Notes: a model not told the origin generated them from the sequence alone. A stretch of 21,498 nt of DNA from Chara braunii (GCA_003427395.1 BFEA01000115.1:2022526-2044023); one strand, 5' to 3'. Counted from the stretch's first letter, positions 1 to 9,344 are shown. Translations and numbers: made by a program.

Positions 1-9
1 TATTTATGT

Positions 10-41
10 TTGTGTGTGTGGGGGGGGGGGGGGGGGGGGGT

Positions 42-74
<33 letters not shown>
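10..74. repeat. TG run followed by poly-G tract
   Basis: A short TG repeat leads into a G homopolymer broken by a single T at 41, giving G runs of about 21 and 33 bases. The G-rich strand could form G-quadruplex-like structures. Long runs like this are also where assemblies break and where length calls are unreliable. The proline- and glycine-rich frames crossing it are artefacts of the homopolymer. Confidence 0.95.
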
Positions 75-76
<2 letters not shown>

Positions 77-153
77 GGATGTGAGTTGAAGTGCGCGTGG
101 GTTGTAATTGATGTGTCCGTTTTTTTCAGGGTACAGTTGGAGCTGCAATCATT

Positions 154-187
154 CATCGTCATCATCACCATCATCATCATCATCATC
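154..187 (+). repeat. CAT trinucleotide microsatellite
   Basis: Imperfect CAT repeats (with CGT and CAC variants) run for about 11 units. They lie in DNA with no supported gene. Confidence 0.85.
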
Positions 188-619
188 GGCATTATCGCCC
201 GCCAGCATCATCAACGTCATCCTCCAGCCTCGGAATCGTTGTTATCATCAACAGCGACGTGATCATCGGCGCGATCAGAAACGATTCTGTAGACGGCCAC
301 GGGCGTGGAGAGGCGGCGGCGGCGGAAGGCGCTGTCTGGCAGCGGCGGTGAGAGTACAAGGCATGTTTTGCACAGGGCGGAGACCAAGGACAACGACGCA
401 GCTGTGTCGATGCTGTATCTGATAATCCATGTGCGATCTGTCTGTCTTTATCAGCTAACTGGCTGTTAATTAATGGGCAAGCATTTCCCTTCCCTCGTCA
501 AGGATTTCGGTAATTGTGGTTTGGTTCCCTCAATGGAGCAGGTGGATCCTGGGCGACTCGACATAAGATGGGGAAAGGAGATGGAAGCTGGGTGCATGTT
601 GTCCGCTCTTGGTTATCAT

Positions 620-653
620 TCTCTTTCTCTCTCTCTCTCTTCTCTCTCTCTCT
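620..653 (+). repeat. CT microsatellite
   Basis: A CT dinucleotide run with one TT interruption near its middle and a TG at its end. Confidence 0.9.
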
Positions 654-1058
654 GTCACATGGATTGTAACCTTGCGCTCGCCTCTTGGCGAAGGTTCCGG
701 CGGTTCCTATCACGTCCGATCTGATCGGGATCGGGATCTCCTCCCAAGGCGGCCTGCGGGCTGATGGTACACGTGGCAAGGATCAATAGCACCGACTTGA
801 TGAGGTTCACCAATGTGTGATTAATCAATCTCATGACGAAGCTTGAAGGGCTGGGTCAATGCTAACCATGAGATCAAACCCGGCGACGGATCAAGTCATA
901 CATACCGGTTATATGCATGAATGAATGTGAGTGAATGAATGACTCACGGCAACGCGGTCGATGATTCTTGCCGGCGGTTAGTGATGTGAGCAGAGGCTCC
1001 GCGGTTAAACACGACGCCACCTCGATGGCCGCGTCGGCGAACGGCACGTAAGCAGGTT

Positions 1059-1061
<3 letters not shown>

Positions 1062-1138
<77 letters not shown>

Positions 1139-1149
1139 CTGTGTGTGTC
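1062..1149 (+). repeat. Long CT/TG compound microsatellite
   Basis: About 35 CT units run without interruption and then switch to TGTGTG. On the opposite strand the run encodes long Arg-Glu tracts in several overlapping frames. Those frames are not evidence of a gene. Confidence 0.95.
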
Positions 1150-1856
1150 CATTGTTGAGCCAGCCATGCTGGTGTTGGCGGCGGGGTCTGCCCACCGCTG
1201 TCTTTTACTGTCATTTGCTCTTTTCCCGTTGATCGACTCTCTTTCCTCGGATTTGCCCCCGCGCTCCTTCGCGGGGGGAAACCGAAAACGCACACGAGAA
1301 AGGAGGGCAGCATATTCTGGCTGGTGGTAATGCACGAGGCAGCAGGATTCTCTCGGTGTCGGTGGTAGAGGAGTAGGTAGGTAGGTAGGATTGTGTGCGT
1401 GCAGTTTTTCTCTCAGCAGTTGTGCTGCGGCTGGTACAGTCTTTAGCTGCTGCTGTGCTAATAAACCTCCCGGTCGTCTGCGTCGTACACTGCCGTCTAC
1501 AGGAAGGAAGTACCCCGGGCGGAAAGTACATGATAATGCCGTCTTGGTGGAAAGAAGGCTGAGTGTGTGTAGATGGGAGGAGGACATCGCCGGATGGAAA
1601 CGGCGGGGAGGAAGTAGATGGACCATCGAGGGCGATCGCAAGGGATGATGGTGTTCTGGCGGCCGTGGGATTTCGATCTCTATCGAAGTTATCATGGTCC
1701 TGATCATCATATACGGCCGTCCTCGAGAGGGAGGGGATTGATTGGTGTAGTGGAAGCGGTGACGTGGCATGCTTGGCGGGCGGCGAGAGGCGGCGTCGAG
1801 CGTAGGCGGCGGCGGTCCTGGTAGCGCGAGGCGTCGTCGGGTGGGTTGTCGTGAAG

Positions 1857-4800
1857 ATGAGCCAGACCGTTGTTCTGCTGCTGGTGGCGATATCCGAGAG
1901 CATCCTTCTGGGTCTTGCCGTTGTCCACGCCATCAGTTGGTTATCGTTCGCTGGTGCTACCATCGCATCTTTGCTGCTGACGGCAGGGATGGCGATTTTC
2001 TCTCTGGGCAACGGGCTCATCGGGCGGCGGCTTCGCGTTTTCGCCGTGGCTGTGACCGTCTTCGCCGATTACAAGGTGACTCAGCAGCGTGCAAAGTGGG
2101 CGAAGTCGGATGAGAAGCAGGACGAGCTGTGGGAGCGCGCTCACGAGCGCAATGCCCGACGAGTGTTCAAGGCGATTCTCAAGCTGGAGGGTCTGTGGGT
2201 GAAGGCGGGCCAATACCTTTCTACCAGGGCGGACGTTCTGCCGGAGCCGTATATTCGCTGCCTACGACTGCTGCAAGACAGACTCCCCCCGCGTCCTCTG
2301 AACGAAGTCCTGGCCACGATCGAGAGTGAGCTGGGCAGGGCCGTGCATTTGCTGTACGAGCGTTTCGACAACGAGCCGCTGGCGACGGCGTCCATCGCTC
2401 AGGTCCACCGCGCTCTGACGAAGGATGGGAAGGATGTTGTGGTCAAGGTGCAGCACTCGGGGGTCAAAGAGCGGATACTTCAGGATTTGGAGAACCTGCG
2501 GACGATCGTGGAGTGGGTGGCCTGGTCAGAGCCGTCGTACAACTTCGCCCCCGTAGTCGACGAGTGGTGTGTGGAAGTGCCCAAGGAACTGGATTTTGTG
2601 AACGAGGCCGAGAACACGAGGAAGGTCGCAGAGAATCTGAGCCGTCCGAAGGTCGACTTGGAGATGGCGGCGGCGCCGTGCTTCTGCTCGGCGTGCTCGT
2701 ATTCTTCTGGGTCGTCGTCTTCGTCGGGAGGGAAGAACCACCATCGCTGCGAGACGCAGAGAAAGCAGGAGGAGATCTGCGTGGACGTGCTGCTGCCGGA
2801 AGTGGTGCAGGCGACCGAGAAAGTTCTCGTGCTCTCGTACATGGAAGGCGTCCGATTAAACGATGCAGAAGCGCTGGAGAAGCTGGGCGTGGACACGCAG
2901 GCGCTGGTCGAGTCGATCACGCGGGCCTACGCGCATCAGATTTACATCGACGGGTTTTTCAACGCGGATCCTCATCCCGGCAACTTCCTGGTTAGTCGCG
3001 AGCCTCCCTTCAAGCCCGTCTTGCTCGACTTCGGGCTTGTGAAGGCCATAACGGCGAAGATGAAGGTTGCCCTCGCCAAGCTGTTGGTCGCCGCGGCGGA
3101 GAATGACTACGCGGGATTGCTCAGCTCGTTCGACGAGATGGGACTGAAGCTGAACATGGACATGCCGGAGGACGCGATGGCGATCACCTCCTTTTTCTTC
3201 CGCAAGGCGGCGCCCTCGCACGATAGCGGCGGCGGAGGCGGCGGCGGCGGCGGCGGCGGAGGAAGGCGGCAGAATGGCAATAACGCCGCGGGTAATAACA
3301 ACGATGTGCCAGGGGGCACGCGCGGGTCTTCGCCTTCTCTTTCTAACCCCCCTTCACTGCGGGAAGATGACCGGGGAAGGGGCCCGAGTTATCGGCACGA
3401 GGAGGCGAACGCGTGGAGGAAAGATAGGGAGGACAGGATGCGGCGGCGGCGGATGACCGACGGGCGAAATCCCCGCCGGAATCCGGTCGATGCGTTTCCA
3501 GGAGAGGCGGTGTTCTTCATGCGCGTGCTGAACCTCCTGCGCGGCCTCTCGTCGTCGCTTAGTGCTAGAGTCATCTACCTTGACATAATGCGGCCGTTCG
3601 CGGAGGCGACTTTGTTCAGCGGCAGCAGCTTGCTCGGTGGGTGTTTACAACCCTCGGGCGGAGGCGGGTTTGTCTTGGACACCCCCGTTCGAGGGGACGT
3701 GGACGCCAAGACACGCCAGCTGCTGGCGAAGCTCGGGAGCGAGGGGCGGATCCTCGGGATTCAGGTCTGCGCGTACAAGGACGGAGAGATTGTCGTGGAC
3801 ACGGCCGCCGGTCTGATGGGCAAGTACGATCCCCGACCCGTGCAGCTCGATAGCTTGTTCCCCGTCTTCTCCGCCACGAAAGGCGTGACGGCGGCGCTGG
3901 TTCATTGGCTCGCCGAGCAGGGAAAGCTCAAGCTGGACGCACCGGTGACGTCGGTATGGCCGGAGTACGGGAACAATGGCAAGGACAAGACCACCATCGC
4001 GCACGTGCTGACGCACCGAGCAGGGCTTCCCAACGCTCTGACGTCGTTCCTGATCGGGTCCCCCTTCACCATGTGTAATTGGAAGGACATGGTGCGTCGG
4101 ATTGCCATCGAGCGGCCGGAAACGGCCCCCGGCTCGCAGGAGCAGTATCATTACCTCAGCTTTGGTTGGCTGGCAGGGGGTATCGTGGAGAAGGCGGCAG
4201 GGAGGTCGTTCAAGAGGGTGCTCAACGAGGCCTTCACCAAGCCGTTGAAGGTAGAGGGAGAGTTTTTCGTTGGCATCCCGCCCGGCGTCGAATCCAGGCT
4301 CGTGACCCTGGCAATCGATAAGGAAGACGGACGAGGTACTACTAGGCCTCCTAACCCGCCGCCGGCCAATAATCCTCCCCCCCCCCCAGCCAGGAGTCAG
4401 AACGAAGTGTCACGTGGCGGCGGCGATTGGCCCGTCGCCGCTGCTCGGTCATCCTCGCCTGCTCGGCAACGGCATCATCATCATCAGCAAGAGCAACGGC
4501 CTCATCATTATCATCATCAGCACCAGATGCAAGCTCAGAAAGGAGAGCAAGCTTTGCATCATCGCCAGGAAGACGTACGAACCCCGCCGTCGCAGATATC
4601 CTCCGCCTCCTCCCTCGACGCACGAGCCTACGCTTCTCCGGTGTTATCTTCTTCGAGAGCGACCTCCTCCTTCTCTTTCGTGACAGCTTGCGTGGATGTC
4701 AACGGAGATGGCGACGGCGAGGAGACCGTGCAGCAGGAAGGAGGGGGTGCCGACGAAGAGGAGGGAGAAGAGTTCTCCTCCTCGTGTGAGCTGTCGGATA

Positions 4801-6827
4801 GTTGCTCGGGCGGAGCCGCGACCGCCGCCGCAGCCACTGCCGCCGCCGCCGCCGACAACGCGCCAAAGGCGGTGGTGGAAACGCCGTTGCCATTGTCTCC
4901 TCGTCGTCAGCCGACGACGTCGGCGGCGACGGTTAGTGCTGCTGTGAATGTTGCGATGGCAGGCCAGACTGCGGCTGCTGCTGCTGTCGATGCGCCTTCT
5001 TCTCGATCCTTCTCCCCTAGTTTTCTAGGGGGTACTGGATTGGAGGAAGCGTTCATGGCAGTGCCCTTGCTATTCAACGCGCTCTTCATTCGTCGAGCCT
5101 GCATTCCTTCGGCAAATGGACATTTCTCGGCGCGGGCGCTCGCCCGCTTCTACGCTATGATCGCGGCTGGAGGCAAGGTGCCCTCTGTCCCGATGAGACC
5201 GGAGGAGCCGGGTATCTGTAGCAACACGGATGGCGGTCTTGCCGCCGAGACGTCGTCCTGCGGCGGCTCAGCCTACACTTCTACGAGGGATGGTGGTGGG
5301 AGAAGAGATCATGGAGAATTGGGTGGGGGAAGAGGATGGGACTCCCGGACAGCTACGACTGCTACTGCTGCCAACGGCAGTCCACCGCCAACTTCGATGA
5401 CGACAACAGCATTTGCCGAACGGGGAGCAGCAGGAGCATCCCGACCTGCGGCGTCGCTGACCTCATCGTTGTGCTCCGATGCCGCGCTTGTTGAGTCGAC
5501 GGCGGTCTCGCCGTTCTCCTTGCATGGCAAGCGGGGGTCGTTTGGATCTGGCAGCGGCAGCGGCAGATGCAATGGCGCATCCACACCGACTCGTCAGCAG
5601 CAGGACCATACGTCGTTACCTTCGTACGCCAATGGTGATGTGGAGACTCACCTCGAAGTCATGAGTCCAATCAGTGATGGGTTGGCCGCTGGAGGCGGCG
5701 TAGCTCCTTCCTCTTCCCCCTCCGCGCCCACCTGCGCGACGCCGTCCGCTCCAGGCTTCACACCGGTGCCCCCTGGCGTGCCCTCTTCCCCCATGCCCCT
5801 AAAGCTGACCCCCTGCAGTAGCAGCAACCCTCACGGGGCAAGGAGTCCGGTGGCGGTGCATCGGGGCCGATCTCCCAAGTCCGCTATAATGGTATCATCG
5901 ACGGAAGTCGGGACTGAAAAGACTCGCAGGAGTTCAAAGGGTGTGGCATCTGCCGCAGCTTCTTCAGCAGTGTCCTATAGGACGTCAACGGCGGCCAACG
6001 GATCGGCTCCGACCACTCCCAAGTCTGCTTCCTCGTCAAGGCCAGCTACGCCCAGAGGATGGAGCGCCAACCCCTTCTCAAAATCCGGGAGGGGTAGCAA
6101 GCCTTCCACCCCGAGAGGGAATAATCACGCCCCGGCGTCGGACGCGCAATTCGTGGTGGATATGGACGGGCTGTCCAAGCTAGAGAGCGGCACAGTGTTC
6201 AGTGGGGGACCGCGAATCATCGATGCTATGCTTGGCATTGGAGAGTATGCGAATCTGTGCACGGAGAATGGCATGTTCGGCCTCGGCTTTCAGAGGTTCA
6301 GGACGGAAGGTCAGGAGCAAGACGTAGTGCCGCCGGACGCTCTGGTCGGAGAGGAAGAGAAGAATAGAGAGAAGGGGAGGGGGGGGAGGGATTCGCTGTC
6401 TCACGAGAATGATTCTTCCCCCTGCGAACACCGATCTGATGAGCGAAGGGTGGAGGAGGATGAGGCGCAGTCGTCCTCGGACACGGAAAGAGGATCACCG
6501 ACGCGCTCTCCGAGTCCGGCTCCTGCTAACGACCGGGACCGGCGACATAAAGCCCACGAGGGGTGGGCGTTTGGGCATGCAGGTATAGGAGGGACGATCG
6601 CTTTCTGCAATCCTGCCCACAATTTTGCCATTGCCGTGACTATCAACAAACTTACAGTGACCTCCGAGGTAACTGCGTCAGTGATCAGACTGGTGTGTAC
6701 CGAGCTCGGTGTCCCTGTTCCTGACGTCTTTGCATCCAGTACCTTCGCCAGCGCCGAGGACCGCGCACACGCTTCTTCCGGACTAGACGGGATTCAGATA
6801 GATGCCAATGGATTCGAGACTGATTGA
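1857..6827 (+). CDS. ABC1/ADCK-type kinase fused to a serine beta-lactamase-like domain
   Basis: One frame of 1656 codons. An in-frame GTG lies at 1851, but the first ATG (1857, A at -3) is the sensible eukaryotic start; ATG 1989 (Met45) is an alternative. Residues 4-55 are hydrophobic. The kinase domain (about 90-440) has KAGQ 116-119, a loop ending in ASIAQVH, Lys197, ELDF 244-247, DPHPGN 371-376 and DFG 391-393, the signature of the UbiB/ADCK atypical kinases linked to quinone and lipid metabolism in mitochondria and plastids. From about 613 comes a beta-lactamase/LACTB-like domain with SATK (Ser672, Lys675), YHY 764-766 and HAG 1574-1576. The order matches plant At5g24810-type proteins of about 1000 residues (recalled). 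The extra length lies in low-complexity stretches at about 450-545, 827-1058, 1120-1430 and 1487-1565, rich in Gly, Pro, His/Gln, Ala and Ser. All catalytic motifs look intact, but substrate and location are unknown. Part of the low-complexity DNA could be unspliced intron that happens to stay open. Confidence 0.9.
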   Translation: MSQTVVLLLVAISESILLGLAVVHAISWLSFAGATIASLLLTAGMAIFSLGNGLIGRRLRVFAVAVTVFADYKVTQQRAKWAKSDEKQDELWERAHERNARRVFKAILKLEGLWVKAGQYLSTRADVLPEPYIRCLRLLQDRLPPRPLNEVLATIESELGRAVHLLYERFDNEPLATASIAQVHRALTKDGKDVVVKVQHSGVKERILQDLENLRTIVEWVAWSEPSYNFAPVVDEWCVEVPKELDFVNEAENTRKVAENLSRPKVDLEMAAAPCFCSACSYSSGSSSSSGGKNHHRCETQRKQEEICVDVLLPEVVQATEKVLVLSYMEGVRLNDAEALEKLGVDTQALVESITRAYAHQIYIDGFFNADPHPGNFLVSREPPFKPVLLDFGLVKAITAKMKVALAKLLVAAAENDYAGLLSSFDEMGLKLNMDMPEDAMAITSFFFRKAAPSHDSGGGGGGGGGGGGRRQNGNNAAGNNNDVPGGTRGSSPSLSNPPSLREDDRGRGPSYRHEEANAWRKDREDRMRRRRMTDGRNPRRNPVDAFPGEAVFFMRVLNLLRGLSSSLSARVIYLDIMRPFAEATLFSGSSLLGGCLQPSGGGGFVLDTPVRGDVDAKTRQLLAKLGSEGRILGIQVCAYKDGEIVVDTAAGLMGKYDPRPVQLDSLFPVFSATKGVTAALVHWLAEQGKLKLDAPVTSVWPEYGNNGKDKTTIAHVLTHRAGLPNALTSFLIGSPFTMCNWKDMVRRIAIERPETAPGSQEQYHYLSFGWLAGGIVEKAAGRSFKRVLNEAFTKPLKVEGEFFVGIPPGVESRLVTLAIDKEDGRGTTRPPNPPPANNPPPPPARSQNEVSRGGGDWPVAAARSSSPARQRHHHHQQEQRPHHYHHQHQMQAQKGEQALHHRQEDVRTPPSQISSASSLDARAYASPVLSSSRATSSFSFVTACVDVNGDGDGEETVQQEGGGADEEEGEEFSSSCELSDSCSGGAATAAAATAAAAADNAPKAVVETPLPLSPRRQPTTSAATVSAAVNVAMAGQTAAAAAVDAPSSRSFSPSFLGGTGLEEAFMAVPLLFNALFIRRACIPSANGHFSARALARFYAMIAAGGKVPSVPMRPEEPGICSNTDGGLAAETSSCGGSAYTSTRDGGGRRDHGELGGGRGWDSRTATTATAANGSPPPTSMTTTAFAERGAAGASRPAASLTSSLCSDAALVESTAVSPFSLHGKRGSFGSGSGSGRCNGASTPTRQQQDHTSLPSYANGDVETHLEVMSPISDGLAAGGGVAPSSSPSAPTCATPSAPGFTPVPPGVPSSPMPLKLTPCSSSNPHGARSPVAVHRGRSPKSAIMVSSTEVGTEKTRRSSKGVASAAASSAVSYRTSTAANGSAPTTPKSASSSRPATPRGWSANPFSKSGRGSKPSTPRGNNHAPASDAQFVVDMDGLSKLESGTVFSGGPRIIDAMLGIGEYANLCTENGMFGLGFQRFRTEGQEQDVVPPDALVGEEEKNREKGRGGRDSLSHENDSSPCEHRSDERRVEEDEAQSSSDTERGSPTRSPSPAPANDRDRRHKAHEGWAFGHAGIGGTIAFCNPAHNFAIAVTINKLTVTSEVTASVIRLVCTELGVPVPDVFASSTFASAEDRAHASSGLDGIQIDANGFETD

Positions 6828-7087
6828 ATGAACGCATGTCAATAATGAATGGAGTGGCAAGGTAGGCGATCGTTCGTCTGCGCTTTTCCTTAAGCTGCCG
6901 CTCCATATGGCGGTCTCCTTACTTCATTTGATGGATAGTGGGCGAGAGAGAGAGAGAGACTTGACCATACCATAGTGAGTGAGGTCCGGGCGGGGATGGT
7001 TTCCTAAACGGTCCACTCCGTTATAATGTCGTTGAACAGCTTGGGCGTTTAATAGTTTGTTTAGCAACTGTAGAGAGCCCCCCTCCC

Positions 7088-7139
7088 CTTCCCCCCCTCT
7101 TCCCCCCCTCTTCCCCCCCTCTTCCCCCCCTCTTCCCCC
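7088..7139 (+). repeat. 11-bp C-rich minisatellite
   Basis: A unit of form CTTCCCCCCCT repeats almost perfectly about 4.7 times, inside a wider C-rich stretch (7077-7180). Confidence 0.9.
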
Positions 7140-7388
7140 GGCCACCCGGTCCCCCGACCCCAGGGTCCCCCGCCCACTCTCGCTGCCACGCTTGGACCAA
7201 AGTTTGACAGTGGAAACGTTTGGTTGCGCGTCTTTGGCTCGGAGGTATTTGGGGTTCATCATACTTTTTCCAGTGTCAATTTCAAGCAGGCGACGCAGTT
7301 TGTCATGGCGGCAAATCTGGGATTGATGCAGGAGCTCGGTTCTGATCGGGAGAAGATGGATGGATGAGGATGGAAAGAGTGTGTGTGT

Positions 7389-7434
7389 GGTTGGGGGGGG
7401 GGGAAGGGGGGGGGGGGTGTTGAGGCGGGGGGGA
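7389..7434 (+). repeat. G-rich tract
   Basis: Three G runs separated by AA and by TGTTGAGGC. The G bias is on the opposite strand to the C-rich repeat 250 bp upstream, so the two could pair or each form structure. Confidence 0.8.
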
Positions 7435-7795
7435 AGGCAGTAACGAAGGAATGAGGAGAGGGAGTGGTTGTCCTGACATGACATTCTTGAGAAGGCAGGC
7501 CTACAAGATTGCTTTGCTTTTGCAGGTACTACTGGAACCAAGAGTCGGTGAGGGAAAATGGACGAAGGGAGGAGATAGGTGTGTGCTTGGAGCGGTCACA
7601 ACACGTTAACTTTGTCTGTTGTCTGCTCCTGCCAGCAGCATGCGGAGGCGGCAAGAGACATGGAGGAACCTCTGTCGGGAAAGGAAGGAGAACTGCAGAC
7701 AGTTGAAGGTAACAAATGCCTGCCTGCCTGTCTGTCTTATTGTTCTTTTATCCTTTTCGGATGAGGAGTTTGAGATCAGTTTGTTTGACTCACCA

Positions 7796-7873
7796 ACGAG
7801 CCTAGCTCAGTTGGTACACCCATCAAGTGTTGAAATGTAGATCTGAGTTCGAATCCAGATGGATCAGCTCAAG
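7796..7873 (+). repeat. tRNA-like sequence, probable tRNA pseudogene or SINE head
   Basis: An A-box-like word TAGCTCAGTTGG (7803-7814) is followed about 33 bases later by a perfect B-box, GTTCGAATCC (7847-7856). This is the spacing of an RNA polymerase III internal promoter in a tRNA. The cloverleaf does not close: the D stem lacks its 3' partner, the T stem needs a bulge and the acceptor arms do not pair. A working tRNA is therefore unlikely. Sequence after the B-box (CAGCTCAAGG) resembles the minus-strand copy at 9001-9120, which hints at a SINE family. Confidence 0.5.
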
Positions 7874-9000
7874 GTCAGTTTGACTCGGTTGTGTTGTTCT
7901 AGCAAAGAGTAAAGAGGCATGCTTGTGTTCAGAGACTGGGAGATGAGCCGGTTGGTAGTTTCGATCATTGACGTCAACGATAAAGCAACGAAGAAGAAGA
8001 AGAAGTCGAGAGAGTGGAGGAGAGGATGTTGATGATGTTGCTGCACCCGTATCTCTCTGCGAAATGGATTGGCATGATGACGAATGCCCAGCTCCCACAC
8101 CGTTTGGTTGAACAAAACGTTTTCCAATCTCTCCTCTTTTCTTCTTGTTCTTCCGGCTAGTAGTTTTTTGTCTACCTGTCTCTTTTTCAAGTACACTTCT
8201 CCTTCAGTACTCCCTCCACCCATTTCTGTCTAGCGACCTACCAACGTACCTACGTATGTGGACCGCTCTCGCCTGTGCACCCATTTCGAATACCACCGAG
8301 TTCATTCCATCGGATCCGATATTTTCCTCTCCTGCAGTCTATATTGCACCTGTCCACCCGTCCATCCTTTTATCCCTCCATCCTTCAATCCATCCATCCG
8401 TCCATCTGTCAATCCATCACTCCGTCAATCCGTCAAATCATCAAATCATAAAATCATCAATTTCAATCCATCAATCTGCCAGCTCATCCATCCATCCATT
8501 TATCCATCCACCGAGCTATCACATCCATCCGTCCATCCATCCATGCAGGCTGCTAGTCAGCTAGCCTATCCATCCATCTCTCTATGAATCTATCTGTATA
8601 ACTGCTTATAGAAATCCAGTCGTTTGTTTCCATGTGTTGCCATATTACGATCTCTTGAAGCATAGCGAATGGTTCAAAAGAAAAGAAAAAGGCACCCATT
8701 TGTTTGATACCAAGACAGCAAGTAATCATTTGCATGGGAAGTTGCATGGAGGACATAATACTAACTTGCCTGTGAATTTCCTTCCACTGTACTTACGACT
8801 GACTCCGTTGAGCTGTCCAGTTATTGTCCTCCTGACCATCTGTCCATCTATCTGCACGATGAATTCCAGTCCTCTCTCAGCAGTTCGTTCTGTGTACGTA
8901 TCCACCTAGCTGTCTCTCTATCCATTTATCTATCCTAGTATTTATCTATAGCCTGTAGGATTTTCCTCTGGATCACTTCATGTCTGTCCAGCTATGCATC
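7874..9000. other. Non-coding, rich in CCAT/TCTA-type degenerate repeats
   Basis: No gene is supported. Much of the stretch is built from degenerate four-base words (TCCA, CTAT, TCTG), densest at 8356-8560. Serine-proline-histidine frames here derive from the repeats. Confidence 0.55.
8356..8560 (+). repeat. Degenerate CCAT-type tetranucleotide array
   Basis: Imperfect TCCA/TCCG/TCAA units run for roughly 200 bases with frequent substitutions, which suggests an old, diverged microsatellite. Confidence 0.75.
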
Positions 9001-9120
9001 TATTGCGTTGTAGGTCCTTGAGCACAGGCTCCTTTTCGAGCTGAATGCATGGATCGAACTCTGTACCTTTCAGAATGCTGTTAGAGATGCCCTGGGCAAT
9101 TGACGGCCTCCCAGGGTTAG
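9001..9120 (-). repeat. Possible second tRNA-like SINE copy
   Basis: On the minus strand a B-box word GAGTTCGATCC (9051-9062) lies about 40 bases after an A-box-like TTGCCCAGGG (9090-9099). The bases after the B-box (CATGCATTCAGCTCGAAAAGG) align loosely with the same part of the plus-strand copy at 7796-7873. The A-box is weak and no tail or target-site duplication was found. SINE status is therefore an inference. Confidence 0.3.
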
Positions 9121-9242
9121 TTAATGCTGCTGCCTTGGACAGACTAAGAACGAGCCCCCGCCCAGGATGGAACGGGAGAGCATTTGTGAAAAGCAATTGA
9201 CAGAAAACACAACCTGATCGTATGACGACAACTGTTGTCGAA

Positions 9243-9344
9243 CTACCGTCTCCACCCGAATAGAATGCCCGGTCATTATCCCTGTCTGTATCTACACAAG
9301 TAACGGTATGATGCCCGGGCATTCTATTCGGGTGAAGATGGTAG
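9243..9344. repeat. Foldback hairpin with 30-bp arms
   Basis: The left arm 9243-9272 and right arm 9315-9344 are reverse complements at 28 of 30 positions, around a 42-base spacer. The shared core is ACCCGAATAGAATGCCCGG. Just outside, 9227-9241 is a smaller perfect palindrome (CGACAAC-T-GTTGTCG). A MITE, a foldback transposon remnant or a small-RNA precursor would all fit. Confidence 0.8.

Larger units (their letters stand above)
1..1856. other. Upstream non-coding region with simple repeats
   Basis: No coding frame here can be supported. Open frames on both strands are carried by poly-G, CAT and CT repeats, which lack stop codons. The distal part is mixed sequence. From about 1550 onward GC content rises towards the gene that starts at 1857, so this stretch should hold its promoter and 5' untranslated region. 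I could not identify a convincing TATA box or transcription start. A pyrimidine-rich stretch ending in CAG at 121-129 resembles a 3' splice site, but no matching exon could be confirmed. Confidence 0.6.
6828..7793. other. 3' flank of the fusion gene, non-coding
   Basis: The 3' untranslated region of the preceding gene should lie here. AATGAA and AATAAT words just after the stop (6826-6850) are only weak polyadenylation-signal candidates, and no poly-A tract is present. The stretch also holds C-rich and G-rich tracts (listed separately). Two segments are bounded by splice-like words: 7527-7548 after TTTTGCAG, and 7639-7708 between CCAGCAG and GTAAC. No protein could be recognised in either. 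Confidence 0.5.

Noticed and set aside
1851-1856. GTG at 1851 as start of the fusion protein
   Set aside because: A nuclear eukaryotic gene would normally start at ATG, which follows two codons later at 1857.
874-2020. Long minus-strand frames (298 and 269 codons) upstream of and overlapping the gene start
   Set aside because: One crosses the CT microsatellite, which has no stops. The other overlaps the conserved gene antisense in GC-rich DNA. Neither shows a domain.
2480-6649. Many minus-strand and alternate-frame open stretches inside the fusion gene
   Set aside because: They are shadows of a GC-rich coding frame whose translated motifs are clearly conserved on the plus strand.
7796-7873. 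Functional tRNA gene
   Set aside because: The A- and B-boxes are present, but the acceptor, D and T arms do not pair properly.
8356-8560. CRISPR-like array
   Set aside because: The repeats are degenerate tetranucleotides with no spacer structure, in a eukaryotic genome.
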